Shown here piece after piece: positions 35,690 through 45,320 of a DNA stretch of 64,000 bases (positions within the stretch are counted from its first letter, which is position 1; each line of letters starts with the position of its first letter). Position numbers and translations under genes: made by a program. This DNA is from Ilex aquifolium. Taxonomy: Eukaryota > Streptophyta > Magnoliopsida > Aquifoliales > Aquifoliaceae. The stretch spans positions 41,589,642-41,653,641 of the forward strand of contig OX637394.1 in the NCBI GenBank assembly GCA_951799425.1, read 5' to 3'. Below the pieces are notes generated by a model. It was given only the letters and a program-made list of their open reading frames with translations, made no database searches and was not told the origin of the DNA.

Positions 35690-35860
35690 TTTAGACAAAG
35701 CTTGGTTCAAGGTCCATGTTTTCATTATGAAAGCGTCTTTACAAAGTATGATATTGAAGCTGTGCAGAAAAAATGGCGTCTTTACAAAGTATGAAAGCGT
35801 CTTTACAAAGTATGATATTTAGACAAAGCTTGGTTCAAGGTCCACTGTTTAGTTGAATTT
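35690..35860. repeat. Local scrambled duplication
   Basis: gcgtctttacaaagtatga occurs three times (about 35732, 35775, 35798) and tttagacaaagcttggttca twice (about 35691 and 35818). This is a recent local duplication in otherwise unique AT-rich DNA. Confidence 0.8.
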
Positions 35861-36501
35861 TTTTTTAGAAAGTATGATATTGAGACAAAAAAATTCAAAC
35901 TATGGTACAATAGTAATTGATTCGTCGGTTTGTTTGTCCATGTGTTTTTGGCTCCACCGGTACTGATAGGCCGTGAGACTAAATCAATTATGATAAAATC
36001 TACAGATAAGATTATGGCATATGATTATTAATCTTTAATCGATGAATTTGTAAAATAAGAGAATTTAACATTCACCATATTCTTATTGGTTGAAGAAAAG
36101 AAGAAATGATATCGAAAAATTATTTTTTGGTACTGTAATAGAACTGAAATTCACATGCATTATCAAAAGGCACTTCATCAAATGCATTAAAATGATTGAG
36201 ATCCAGAAAATGTTCAAGTCTGGAAATATTAGATGCCAAATGGACAGCATAAAAGGGATTAGGAGACAAAGAATACAAGTGGGATTCCCTTTATTGATCA
36301 TGACCTTTAAACTTTTGAACACTTTAATGTGCATTAAGAGAAAATGGAGGGCCACCTAGTACAAGTGCTTTAATGGGTATCCAAAGTTTTGTAAGTCAAA
36401 AGAGCAAGAACTCCACATTTTATGGCATTTTAACATAGAAAAACAAAGCATATTAAGGTTTCTATCCTAAACCCTAAACCTAATTCTTGGACAACAAATC
36501 A

Positions 36502-36605
36502 TAAAAGAGCAGCGTAGTGTACGACGCTTCCCTCATTGCGAGATCTGAGACTGGTCAGATGTACACGTTCGATCTTACCTCGCAAGAAGACAGATTGTTT
36601 CCGCA
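36502..36605. mobile_element. Short SINE-like insert in a 3' UTR, Au-SINE resemblance
   Basis: A 104-bp insert flanked by the perfect 15-bp direct repeat ttggacaacaaatca (36487-36501 and 36606-36620). Phrases such as gtgtacgacgcttccctcat, gagatctgagactggtcaga and agacagattgtttccgca resemble the 3' half of the angiosperm Au SINE as I remember it. It begins about 35 bases downstream of the stop codon of the minus-strand gene at 36641-37375, so it probably sits in that gene's 3' UTR. Confidence 0.65.
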
Positions 36606-36640
36606 TTGGACAACAAATCAGGAGAACTCAAAAATCTTAC

Positions 36641-37375
36641 TTATGCTTCAATCTCAAACCTTGAACACTTGATGGAGCCCATGGAAATGTCAATCTCAAT
36701 CAGATTTTCTTCCTCATTCACCTCATTGATCTCTGCTAAAAGCTCCACTAGGCTGTCTTGCTTAAAAATGGATTCTAATGAGAAATCTGGCAACTTTTGC
36801 AGCAAATTAAACTTGGGACTTGCTTCTTTTGAACCAATGGAGTGGCCACTTGGAAGAGCAATTTCAATCAGGCTTTCCTCGTCGGAAATCGAACCATCAG
36901 AGCAGTCCGGGCCACAGCCCGCCTCGCCGGAAAATGACCAGTCAACATCAGAATCTTCACTTGAAGTTGGGTGATCAATGCTTTCATTTTCCAAACACAA
37001 ATCAAGTGATCTAGCCACATAGTCTTGACTATGCACCACTACTCCATTTTCTTGAACTTCTGTAATCTCTGTAATAGTTTCACTTTGAGGCTGTTGTATT
37101 GATTCTTCTTCAACCTGAAGTGGGCATTTCTTATCAGAGCTGAGAGCTTCATCTTGAACTGGGATCCTCACAAGGGCTGGGTTTTGCTTTGAAAATGTGA
37201 AGAAAAGAGTGGATATAATCAAAACTAAAGAGGTGATGAGGAGAGAGAAACAAAAAGTACATGAAAAACTAGCACATAGAAACAATAGGACAAGAATAAC
37301 AATCCATGTTATTGGGTTTTTTAGGATACACATAGGAGAAGCCATTTGATCCTCAACTATGTTTTTCAATGTCAT
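36641..37375 (-). CDS. Membrane-anchored acidic plant protein, unknown function
   Basis: A single-exon ORF of 244 residues. Residues 20-62 are strongly hydrophobic and can form two closely spaced membrane spans (PITWIVILVLLFLCASF and LLITSLVLIISTLFF). The rest (65-244) is hydrophilic and very acidic, rich in Glu, Asp and Ser. It contains repeated short motifs of the type EESLIEIALP and EENLIEIDIS near 160 and 222. This suggests an N-terminal anchor with a cytosolic disordered tail. Met11 is an alternative start. I know similar unnamed plant transmembrane proteins but no function. The 5' leader is long, with a TATA-like box at 37789-37796. The 3' UTR holds a 104-bp SINE-like insert. Codon use and the uninterrupted frame support a real gene. 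Confidence 0.75.
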   Translation of the reverse strand: MTLKNIVEDQMASPMCILKNPITWIVILVLLFLCASFSCTFCFSLLITSLVLIISTLFFTFSKQNPALVRIPVQDEALSSDKKCPLQVEEESIQQPQSETITEITEVQENGVVVHSQDYVARSLDLCLENESIDHPTSSEDSDVDWSFSGEAGCGPDCSDGSISDEESLIEIALPSGHSIGSKEASPKFNLLQKLPDFSLESIFKQDSLVELLAEINEVNEEENLIEIDISMGSIKCSRFEIEA

Positions 37376-37788
37376 GGATTGGACAGAGAAAAAGTTTTCA
37401 GATATATGGGAGTTTTTATTGTATAAAGAAAGAGGAAAGAGAGGAACTTTCCTTCGTTGGATTGAAAGAAGTGGAAAGGAGATTAACGATTAGATAGCAA
37501 GTAAAGGAAAAATAGTTGAAGCTAAAATACAGATTGATGTGCTTCTGTAGAGGTAAAAAATACCATAAAAACCAAACTGTTTAACAATGATCAGTTGTTT
37601 GACCTGCCCTTGAATGAAGAAAGTGAAACTGTGAAGGTCAGAGAGATGAAAAAACCTTGCAATTTCAACATTCAAATCTGCTTTTGGATGAGAGACTTCA
37701 GTTGAGACCAATAGAACATTAGTGTTTCAACCGGTCCAATCTCTGCTGCTTTCTTGCTCAGATGCTTGAAGAAAAACTTGTGGGAAAG

Positions 37789-37796
37789 ATTATATA
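37789..37796 (-). promoter_or_regulatory. TATA-like box for the 36641-37375 gene
   Basis: The minus strand reads ctatataa about 415 bases before the ATG. A start site 30 bases downstream would give a leader of about 385 bases containing upstream ATGs, unless an intron is removed. Confidence 0.35.
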
Positions 37797-37999
37797 GGAA
37801 AGGTTAAGAAGATTCTAAGAGGAAAGAGAAAAACTCAGTTCCAAGTCTAGGCTGTACTGTTCTTAGAGATCTGAGGAAACAGATGTAGCTGAACAGGTTT
37901 GCCAAGAAATACAAAGTTAACAAAGAAGAAAATAGGGTTTTAGTTGTAAAATATTGGATTGGACCAGCAGTGAAAGTAGATTGCTAGGTGTTTTCTCTC

Positions 38000-40500
38000 T
38001 TAGCAGATTCACACTTCCCAATCCACCACTGCTCCTAAAAATTGGGTTTTTTTTTTTTTTTTTTCTAACACCAATTGGATGGTTTTCCTCTGGACCTGAT
38101 TCCCTTGAAAACACCAAAAACCTGGTTTACCTGTATCAATTTTACAGCCTCAAAACTTGGAAATTTGAGAAGCCATGTGCAGAGCTCTGAGCTTACCACA
38201 TGGCACTTGCCCCCCAATCTCCATTAAAAACAAACCCTTCAAAAAAACACATACAATACATTATACTACCAGGCTAGTTTTCCACTTCACCCATCTCTTT
38301 GCAACTCCAAGAAAAACAGTATCACCACCACACCAAAAGCTTCACCAAAAGGCATCTGTTTTCTGATAAACCCTAATACCAAACTGGTCTCCCCTTTGAA
38401 GGTTTGCTCTGAAATAACTCGGAAAAAAAAAACAAGCAACTTTTATGGTGAAACCAAAGTAACTTTCACCACAATATGGACCACTAGACTTTTAGCATAA
38501 TTGGAACCTCTAGATTCTTGATCTTCTCCCTGCAACTCCATTGAGACCCATAAACAAAAAAAATCAGTTTTTTTGGCAGTAAATCTTTGTGGAAGTTTAC
38601 TTACCAAAAGAGAGAGAGAGAGAAAAAGACTACGATACTAAAAAAAGTCCGATGTCAAAAATTTATGAATTAAAGTCTTTGTAAAAGACTGGAATTTAAG
38701 AGAAGACAATCTTTCGGTACAATTGAAGGAAACAAGGAAAAAAATGGGAACAATTTGGATTCATTTGACTCACAACTTACTCTTATCTCACAAGCTCACA
38801 GTTTACCATTTGGGTCTCCTAGTTCTTGTTTGATTTCTTTTCAATTTATTGCATTGAAAACCAGGAACTTTGGCATCAATTGATTCTAGAATATTATGTG
38901 AAATCATGAATTAAGAGATCATATCATGGCAAAATCTATGTTATTATGCTTATGCATATATTTATATGTGCTATACACGTCAACAAAGATCATAAGCCGC
39001 ATAAGTTTTCATTATGATCCTGCTTTTTCTCTTTTGTTTGTGCCTTTAATGATGGCTTTAATGCATGCTTTAACAATATTGTCATCAGTATATGTCTCCA
39101 TCAATATCATGCCCAATCTTCTTCCTTTTTTTTTTTTTTTTTTTTTTGAGGAAAATGGTCACATGAATCCACATGTAAATCCCAAAAGTCAATAATAATC
39201 CATTATTCATATGTATCGAGTAGATTCGAAAGTCAACAACGAAAATTGAACTTAACATATCTAAATTTACAACCAAATTTAACACACACACACTATGTAC
39301 ATATATATATATCCCCTAATCCAAGTGAGTAAATTAGAATTGCATCATCAGATGAAACATATAAAAATCCATTTTATGAAAAAATAAATAAAGAAAATGC
39401 GAGGAAGACGGTGCCACCTGTCGGGCAATTGTAGGTTCTACAGCTTGCAAAAAAAAACCAAGCCACATGAGACTTCAAGTGGGCAATTTTTTCTCTCTTG
39501 GATTTGAGTAAAAGACATTGAAAACTAAATTAAATTTTCAAAAAATAGTAATTAATAAATGAAAAACATCGCCGAGCTTGAAGCAATTTCGTCTAAAAAG
39601 AAGGAAAGAGATGAAGAAACCGATCGGTGTCGGGAATGTAACACATGGAATAGGTTATAAGTTTTGGAGATGGACTAGGGAGAGTACGGAGGGGACCATA
39701 TATACCTAAATGTTGATGAAATGTTTCATAAATTTATAAAAGTGTGCCTTGAATCCAGGGCTAAAACTTTTGGCTAAAGTCCTTTACATTCTTTACATTT
39801 TTCTATAGTGTGGCACTTTAATTTTCCCCCACTTTCATACTTGGGATATCATTGTATAGGAGTTGTTCACCATACCTTGAACCATCAATGAAGAATATGA
39901 TTAAGTTTTATATTTGAACACAGTTCTTGAAGCATCTCGAGAGGGGGGGGGGGGGGGGGAAATGGGATTCAAACGACTTCGTTTCTATTGTTATACAAAT
40001 ATATATTTATATGCTACAATTTATTCTACATATTGGGTTATTTCAGACATGGATGCATAGGGCATTCAGTAACCATGGATGAAATGGGTGTAACAATAAA
40101 ATTATGCACATTGGGTGATTAAAAAAAATAAAAAAAAAAATTACATCTGCTGCTTCTTTTCTTTTTTTTTTTTCGATTTCTGTAAGGTTTTGATGTAATT
40201 TATTGCTATTGCAACTTGCAAATAAGACTAAAATGAGTCATACAAACATTCACACAACCCTCCTTAATTCACTTTTGTGTAAGAGGTTTACCCACTGATT
40301 TTTAGTAACTAATGGTCACAAGATCACCTGCAGTAGTAACTAGGTGGCGATAGCTGCTATCTCTTATTTAATTGTCTGATAAAGAGAGTTCGATGTATAC
40401 AACAACTTTTCAATTAATTTAGTAGCATTTTCGAGCCGTAGACTGAGAATTGATCCTTTCCAAAATGCATGCCAACCTCATTTTTAAGCACCTCAAAGCC
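38000..40500. other. Intergenic, simple repeats only
   Basis: Contains T-runs (38047-38064; 39126-39147), a GA run (38611-38624) and a 17-base G-run (39943-39959). No gene, RNA or transposon ends were recognised. Confidence 0.4.
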
Positions 40501-40559
40501 CAAGAGATAACTAAATTTTGCAGGGAAACATTATGTTACACACTCCAGTCTTTACTGAT

Positions 40560-41305
40560 AGAGTTTGTGTGACGACGTCATAAGCGTGTATTGAATCCCA
40601 CATCGGAAGTTTACACAGGGGATCTTGGATATATAGGTAAGGTAGAAAAATAACGCGAGAAAATAAAGGAGGGGAGATTGTCATGACCCACATTGGCATG
40701 TATTGAATCCCACATCGGAAGTTTACATGAGAATTTTTAGTATATATGTAGGAAAAATGAACCCAAATGAAAACTTCTTGGCTAACCCTTTTGGGTGAGT
40801 TCGTTATCAGAAGTTTACATGGGGAATTTTGGGTATACATGTAGGAACAATGAACTCAAATGACAACTTCGTTACTAGTCATTTTGTGTGAGTTCTTGAG
40901 GTTTCTACATAACCTCAAGGTGTTTGGGAGTATTTGTTATATTCTATTTGAAATATGAGCGCGTCTCAAAAGTGATTTTTTTCTTTTGAGAATTGGTTTT
41001 CTGAAACTGAGATCACACGGGTTATCGTTGCTATGACTCCCTTTTCTAGTCGATGCTTGTCAACTCAGTCTATAGCCATGTTATTTTCATAGAGGATCCT
41101 TCCATCCACTCTTTGACCTCCTCTCAGCCCACTCCCATGTCTGCTCAATGTTTTTTTCTAAATGGTTACCACAAGAACTCACCCAAGGATAGTCAAGAAG
41201 TTGTTATTTAAGTTCATTGTTCTTACACATATACTCATGATCTCCGTGTAAACTTCCGATGTGAGATTTAACATACGTCAATACAGATCGTTACAATTTT
41301 TATGT
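40560..41305. mobile_element. Inverted-repeat element with tandemly repeated left arm
   Basis: Left modules containing cccacatcggaagtttaca (about 40597, 40710 and a partial one at 40809) have an inverted counterpart at the right (gtaaacttccgatgtgagat at 41251-41270). The inverted similarity continues through the gaacaatgaactcaaatgac phrase and gtgagttcttg. The left arm is amplified about three times with period near 110. No TSD or ORF could be fixed. Confidence 0.5.
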
Positions 41306-41605
41306 TGCAATATCGAGACATTCTGTTCTTAGTAGCTGAATTTCTTTTATTTTTTATTTTCTGATTTCCTAGTGTAATAAGGTTTGTAAAGCTCATCCAC
41401 AGTCTCACTTGACATCTCATGAGCATTTCCACTGCAAAATGAATTGTTACGTTGATAGTTTCTTTAACATTAATCGCCTCATCTAAATTTTTGGCATCAC
41501 CAATTAGGGATACATGTAAAAATTTGTCTAAGTTGAAAGGATTGTCCTAAATTTACGAGTTAAATCAGCATAATAGAATAAGAGATTTTGAGTCTTTTGT
41601 TGATA

Positions 41606-41677
41606 AGGCGATACCCCGATTTTGAACTGCTGAAAAAGGATTTGCAGTCCTTCACCTTACCACTTGGCCATGCCGCC
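41606..41677 (-). pseudogene. trnC: Plastid-type tRNA-Cys(GCA) relic, nuclear plastid DNA
   Basis: The minus strand reads ggcggcatggccaagtggta, then ggactgcaaatcc with a GCA anticodon in a correct seven-base loop, then a T arm and a 3' acceptor strand. It is the plastid trnC sequence type, not the nuclear one. The acceptor stem has a C-A mismatch and the T arm carries an extra A and broken pairs, so it is not functional. Flanking DNA to either side (roughly 41480-42090) may belong to the same plastid insertion, but I cannot verify that. Confidence 0.7.
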
Positions 41678-42180
41678 AAAACGATGCAAAGATGAAAAAT
41701 TTCCCCTTTAGTTTGATTACTGAACTAACATCAGTTACATCTTAAGTCCTTGTTGTGTCACTTTATGTGCAATAAAAGCTTATATACGTACAATGTCAAG
41801 TTCCTCATGCATCAACACTTCCAATTGATCGAATGAAATCATATTTGACAGATGAAATGTTCTATGGATACTTATCGGTGGAAAACTTCTAATCTGAACC
41901 CTTTTTTTTTTTTTTTTATCGTTGAATAAAAAAGATCCATTCGTTTCTTGAAAATTAGGAGATCGAAGAACCAATAATAATTTATTTTCCGAGTTAATCC
42001 TTGGAGTTGAGTACCTCAATGTAGAATTGGCAAACAAAATGGCGAAAACACAAAAAAGTGAATCACTGATCAATAGTATTCAAAACAAACGTTTGTAGCT
42101 ATGTTCTTGAACTCGAAAACTCTGGGTTACAAAACAATATCAAGTTGGATGTTCATGTCACAGTGCCTTGGATCGTTTCA

Positions 42181-43290
42181 TCATCGAACAGGTACTTTAA
42201 TCCAACCATTTGCAAAAGCAATGGCTAAGATCACAAAGGGAGTTGACATACCAAATATGATAATGTAAGGAAGGGGTGTCTTCATTGGATTCTCCCCTGC
42301 CCTTTCTCCTGCTGTTTGCCAATATCTGCACTTAATTACAAATGTAATTTTGCTGAGATTAATTATAAATTGATCTATGGAGCTTATGTCCACTAAGTTA
42401 CATGATTTGTTTAGCAGTTTCTATACACTATTCTTTTTTTTTTTTTTTGTTTAAAAAGGGGGAGGAACGATCAATAGGTAGTATCCCCTGGGCGTAACCA
42501 TGAGAATCCTTCATTGTGGAATGTCTAGTTTGAGCCGTAGCTACAAACCCGGAAGGGTAACCCATCACCACAACACCACGAAAGTCAATCAGTAAACCGT
42601 TTTGCTCCTGTAAATTGAACGATAATCACATGGGATTCAAGGACGACCTTAAACTGGTAAGACTTACCACTAGACCACCAGCTCGGGTGGTAGTTTCCAT
42701 ACACTTGTTTCATTAGCAATTTACATGTATTTACTTCACTGTCTTGGGATTATTTGCAGTTTTCATTTTAGGAAGCAACAAAAATATTGCGGAAATAGCC
42801 TTTCCGTAGGCAAGGGTAAGAATTCGTGCATCTAACTCTCTTTCCAGACCCTGTAATGGAAGGAGTCTTGTGCATTGTACCATTTCTTTTGATAAAAAAA
42901 AGTTCTCAAGAAATGCTACCCCCAATGATGCATAGATATATATACTGAAGCAAAGTAAGAAATGAGAGATGAAAGGCTTACTGTTCTGGTTCTTCATCTT
43001 TAGTGATGAATTTCTTCTTTTTTCCTTGCTTGAGTTCTCCCTTTCCTCCTCCTAACACCACCATAAGTTCACAAGTTATCATTTCAGCCATATCTTGCCC
43101 AAAAATTCATTAAAAAAATGAAATAGAAGGATGCTCCCAAACCTAATTCTGCAAAAATTTTGAAATGATTTGGCCTTGTCTTTGGTGAGTAGAAAGTGTG
43201 AAGTGGTGGAGATGGAGATGAGAGCTTGGGTGGGAGTGGGAGTGGAAGCTTGGTGATGAGGGAAGAAGAGAGAGTCACTTTGGCTGCCAT
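42181..43290 (-). CDS. Small plastid-targeted one-helix membrane protein, three exons
   Basis: Exons at 43143-43290, 42982-43051 and 42181-42325 join in frame with GT-AG borders (148, 70 and 145 nt) to give 120 residues. Residues 1-48 are rich in Ser, Pro, Lys and Leu with few acids, like a chloroplast transit peptide. A Gly/Lys-rich charged segment (50-64) leads to FITKDEEPEQYWQTAGER. A single hydrophobic helix (about 91-113) is preceded by NPMKTPLPY and followed by the end WIKVPVR. This tail is one I associate with conserved, uncharacterised thylakoid-type proteins of green plants. Intron 2 (42326-42981) contains a minus-strand SINE (42430-42691). A plastid tRNA relic lies 0.5 kb downstream. 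Gene structure is well supported, function unknown. Confidence 0.82.
42430..42691 (-). mobile_element. tRNA-derived SINE in an intron
   Basis: On the minus strand it starts with a tRNA-like head (gctggtggtctagtggtaag, a good A box), then a B-box-like cgtccttgaatccc, and ends in a poly(A) tail (T-run at 42433-42449). The flanking repeats agtttctatacact (42416-42429) and agtttccatacact (42692-42705) match at 13 of 14. It lies in the same orientation as its host gene. Confidence 0.8.
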
Positions 43291-43481
43291 TTCTCAAAAG
43301 AACTATCTGCTTTTCTTTGCACATGATTCCTTGCCAATCCACATATGTCTTGTTAGATATGGATATGGTTGTTGTGGCCCTCATGGTGGTAGTTTTATCT
43401 AACCAATATCCGATTGGCATATCTTTCCTCTTTTTTTTGGCTAGAATAAATTTCCCTAAAAGCAAAAAAAAAACAATGTCA

Positions 43482-43721
43482 ACCCTAAGGGTAGTTTAAG
43501 TGATAATATATACAAGCTGTAAATTCAAGTGTCCTAAGTAAGTTTGAATCTTGACAACCATTTGAGACTAGACCATTAGGGATTTATACGTCATGAATAT
43601 CCTGATTTTGGCGTGGATGACCTGCTTTGGATCGGACTAAAGAGGGAATTAGTCAAGATGCGTATAAACTGGCCCGAACATTCCTGACAATTGAACTAAA
43701 TTTAAAAAGAAATAAAAAAAT
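43482..43721 (+). mobile_element. tRNA-derived SINE, same family as 812-1025
   Basis: Begins accctaagggtagtttaagtgataa, has a B-box-like agtttgaatcttg, the family phrase gggaattagtcaagatgcgt, and an A-rich tail. The short direct repeat aatgtca (43475-43481 and 43722-43728) flanks it. It is followed by a degenerate relative of the Mutator-like MITE (about 43720-43875). Confidence 0.6.
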
Positions 43722-44152
43722 AATGTCACTAAAACTTTATTTACTCATGTAATTTGTTAACCTAACCAATTAGTGATATAGATTGTCTAAAGATTTGTTG
43801 GACCCCTTACCAATCTAATGACTACGATGCCTTTCACTCAACCCTAAACAGAGGTCAACAAATTAAGTCTAATAATATTATTGAACCAAAAATATGAACC
43901 CCAACGATGGGTGGCTCGTGCACTTGAGTGCCTAGAGATATCTGGTATATTTAATTTCACAAAACTATGTGTACAATTTGCAATTCACCAAAATTGGGGG
44001 GCTCCTGATAAAACATCAACAACATTTTCTTGAGCATTGCCCTCTTGCCAACTTGTCTGCAGCTTGGTTACCTCTGTATTTGAGTGTTGACTGATGGAAA
44101 TTGGTGCTAGGTTTGTGTGGAAGCAGTCAACTGCAATTTTCAGCAGACTAGA

Positions 44153-44365
44153 TTTTTTTTTTTTTTTCGAGATTGTCTAAGTTTGTGTCGTCTAGTCTAT
44201 CGAATTCAGTGGTTGGCCATCAAGACTTGAGTTGGATTAGAGCATGTCCCTTAAGAGACAATGATGGCTAACTCTTAGGGATATGAAAATGAATTAAACC
44301 TCAAATCTCTAGATTAATCTAAAGGACAGGTCTAACCACTGGACTATCTGTAGAGTTCAACAGAA
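44153..44365 (-). mobile_element. tRNA-derived SINE, family of 8479-8686
   Basis: On the minus strand: A-box-like gatagtccagtggttagacc, B-box-like tgaggtttaattc, the family phrase gagttagccatcattgtctc, and a poly(A) tail (T-run 44153-44167). The TSD is not clear. Confidence 0.65.
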
Positions 44366-45320
44366 TAATTTTAGAAAACTTACCTTACTCTTTTTTCAAT
44401 TTATAGAATTTTGATTTATTTAATTGCGGAACACCCAATCAATACTCACCACCTACATATTTCAAAACCAATTGAATACTTCAAGATATCCCACTAATCC
44501 ACGTTACATCCAACTACATAATAATGATCAACATTTCTGTTACTTTAGGTCTCTTCTTCTATATCTATCTATCCAGATACCTACTTTACATCCTCCTCTA
44601 TATTTTTTTTTAATATTTTGATTTATTTAAAACAATCCCTCAATTCAAAATCTATGATATATCCTTTATAACTAACCCTCAACTTTTCCATTAATTGTTT
44701 AATTGATAGAGTTAGAAGAGAAAAAAGATACAAAAACATATTACAAATGAAGATAATTTGTTTATATTTGAATCATGTAGGAGGAAAGTAACACGAGACA
44801 TAAACTAATTGGGATTAAAAATAATTTGGGCTATTTGGGGTTAAAAATAATTTAGGTATCTAACGAATATAGTCATTGGATTATTAGTAGGTCTCAGTAT
44901 TAAGTGTACTCTATTATCAATCTGATGGATACAATACATTAAAGGGTCATTTGGTTGCAGTATTAAATGGTGGATTACTGAGCCATAACATATTAAGTCT
45001 CTCTAATTCAACCTTATATTGTATTTGGTTGCAAAAAATACTTTGTATTATATATAGTCTTATTTCAAATGCTTATCTTTTTTTTTTTTTTTTCATAAAA
45101 TAGATCTTCAAGCATCATAGGATTATCTAGCATCCCAACTAGGTTGGCATCCCAGGAAATCCCAAATCATGTGCTATAGGCTTGAATATTATTAATGAAA
45201 GAAAAGGAGAATACACGAAAGAAGTGGAAAAATAAAGAAAAGTCTGGTCCCGGTAGCTTATAAAATGCCACAATCCAGCTCACAGAGGACTCAAAACCAC
45301 CCTATGGTTTAAACCTATAC

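Noticed and set aside
41780..42073. 97-codon minus-strand ORF
   Set aside because: Lies in possible plastid-derived DNA and contains a poly-Lys run from a homopolymer. No protein family was recognised.
43079..43465. 128-codon minus-strand ORF over exon 1 of the plastid protein gene
   Set aside because: Alternative frame through exon 1 and intron 1. The spliced 120-residue product has correct GT-AG junctions and a conserved tail.
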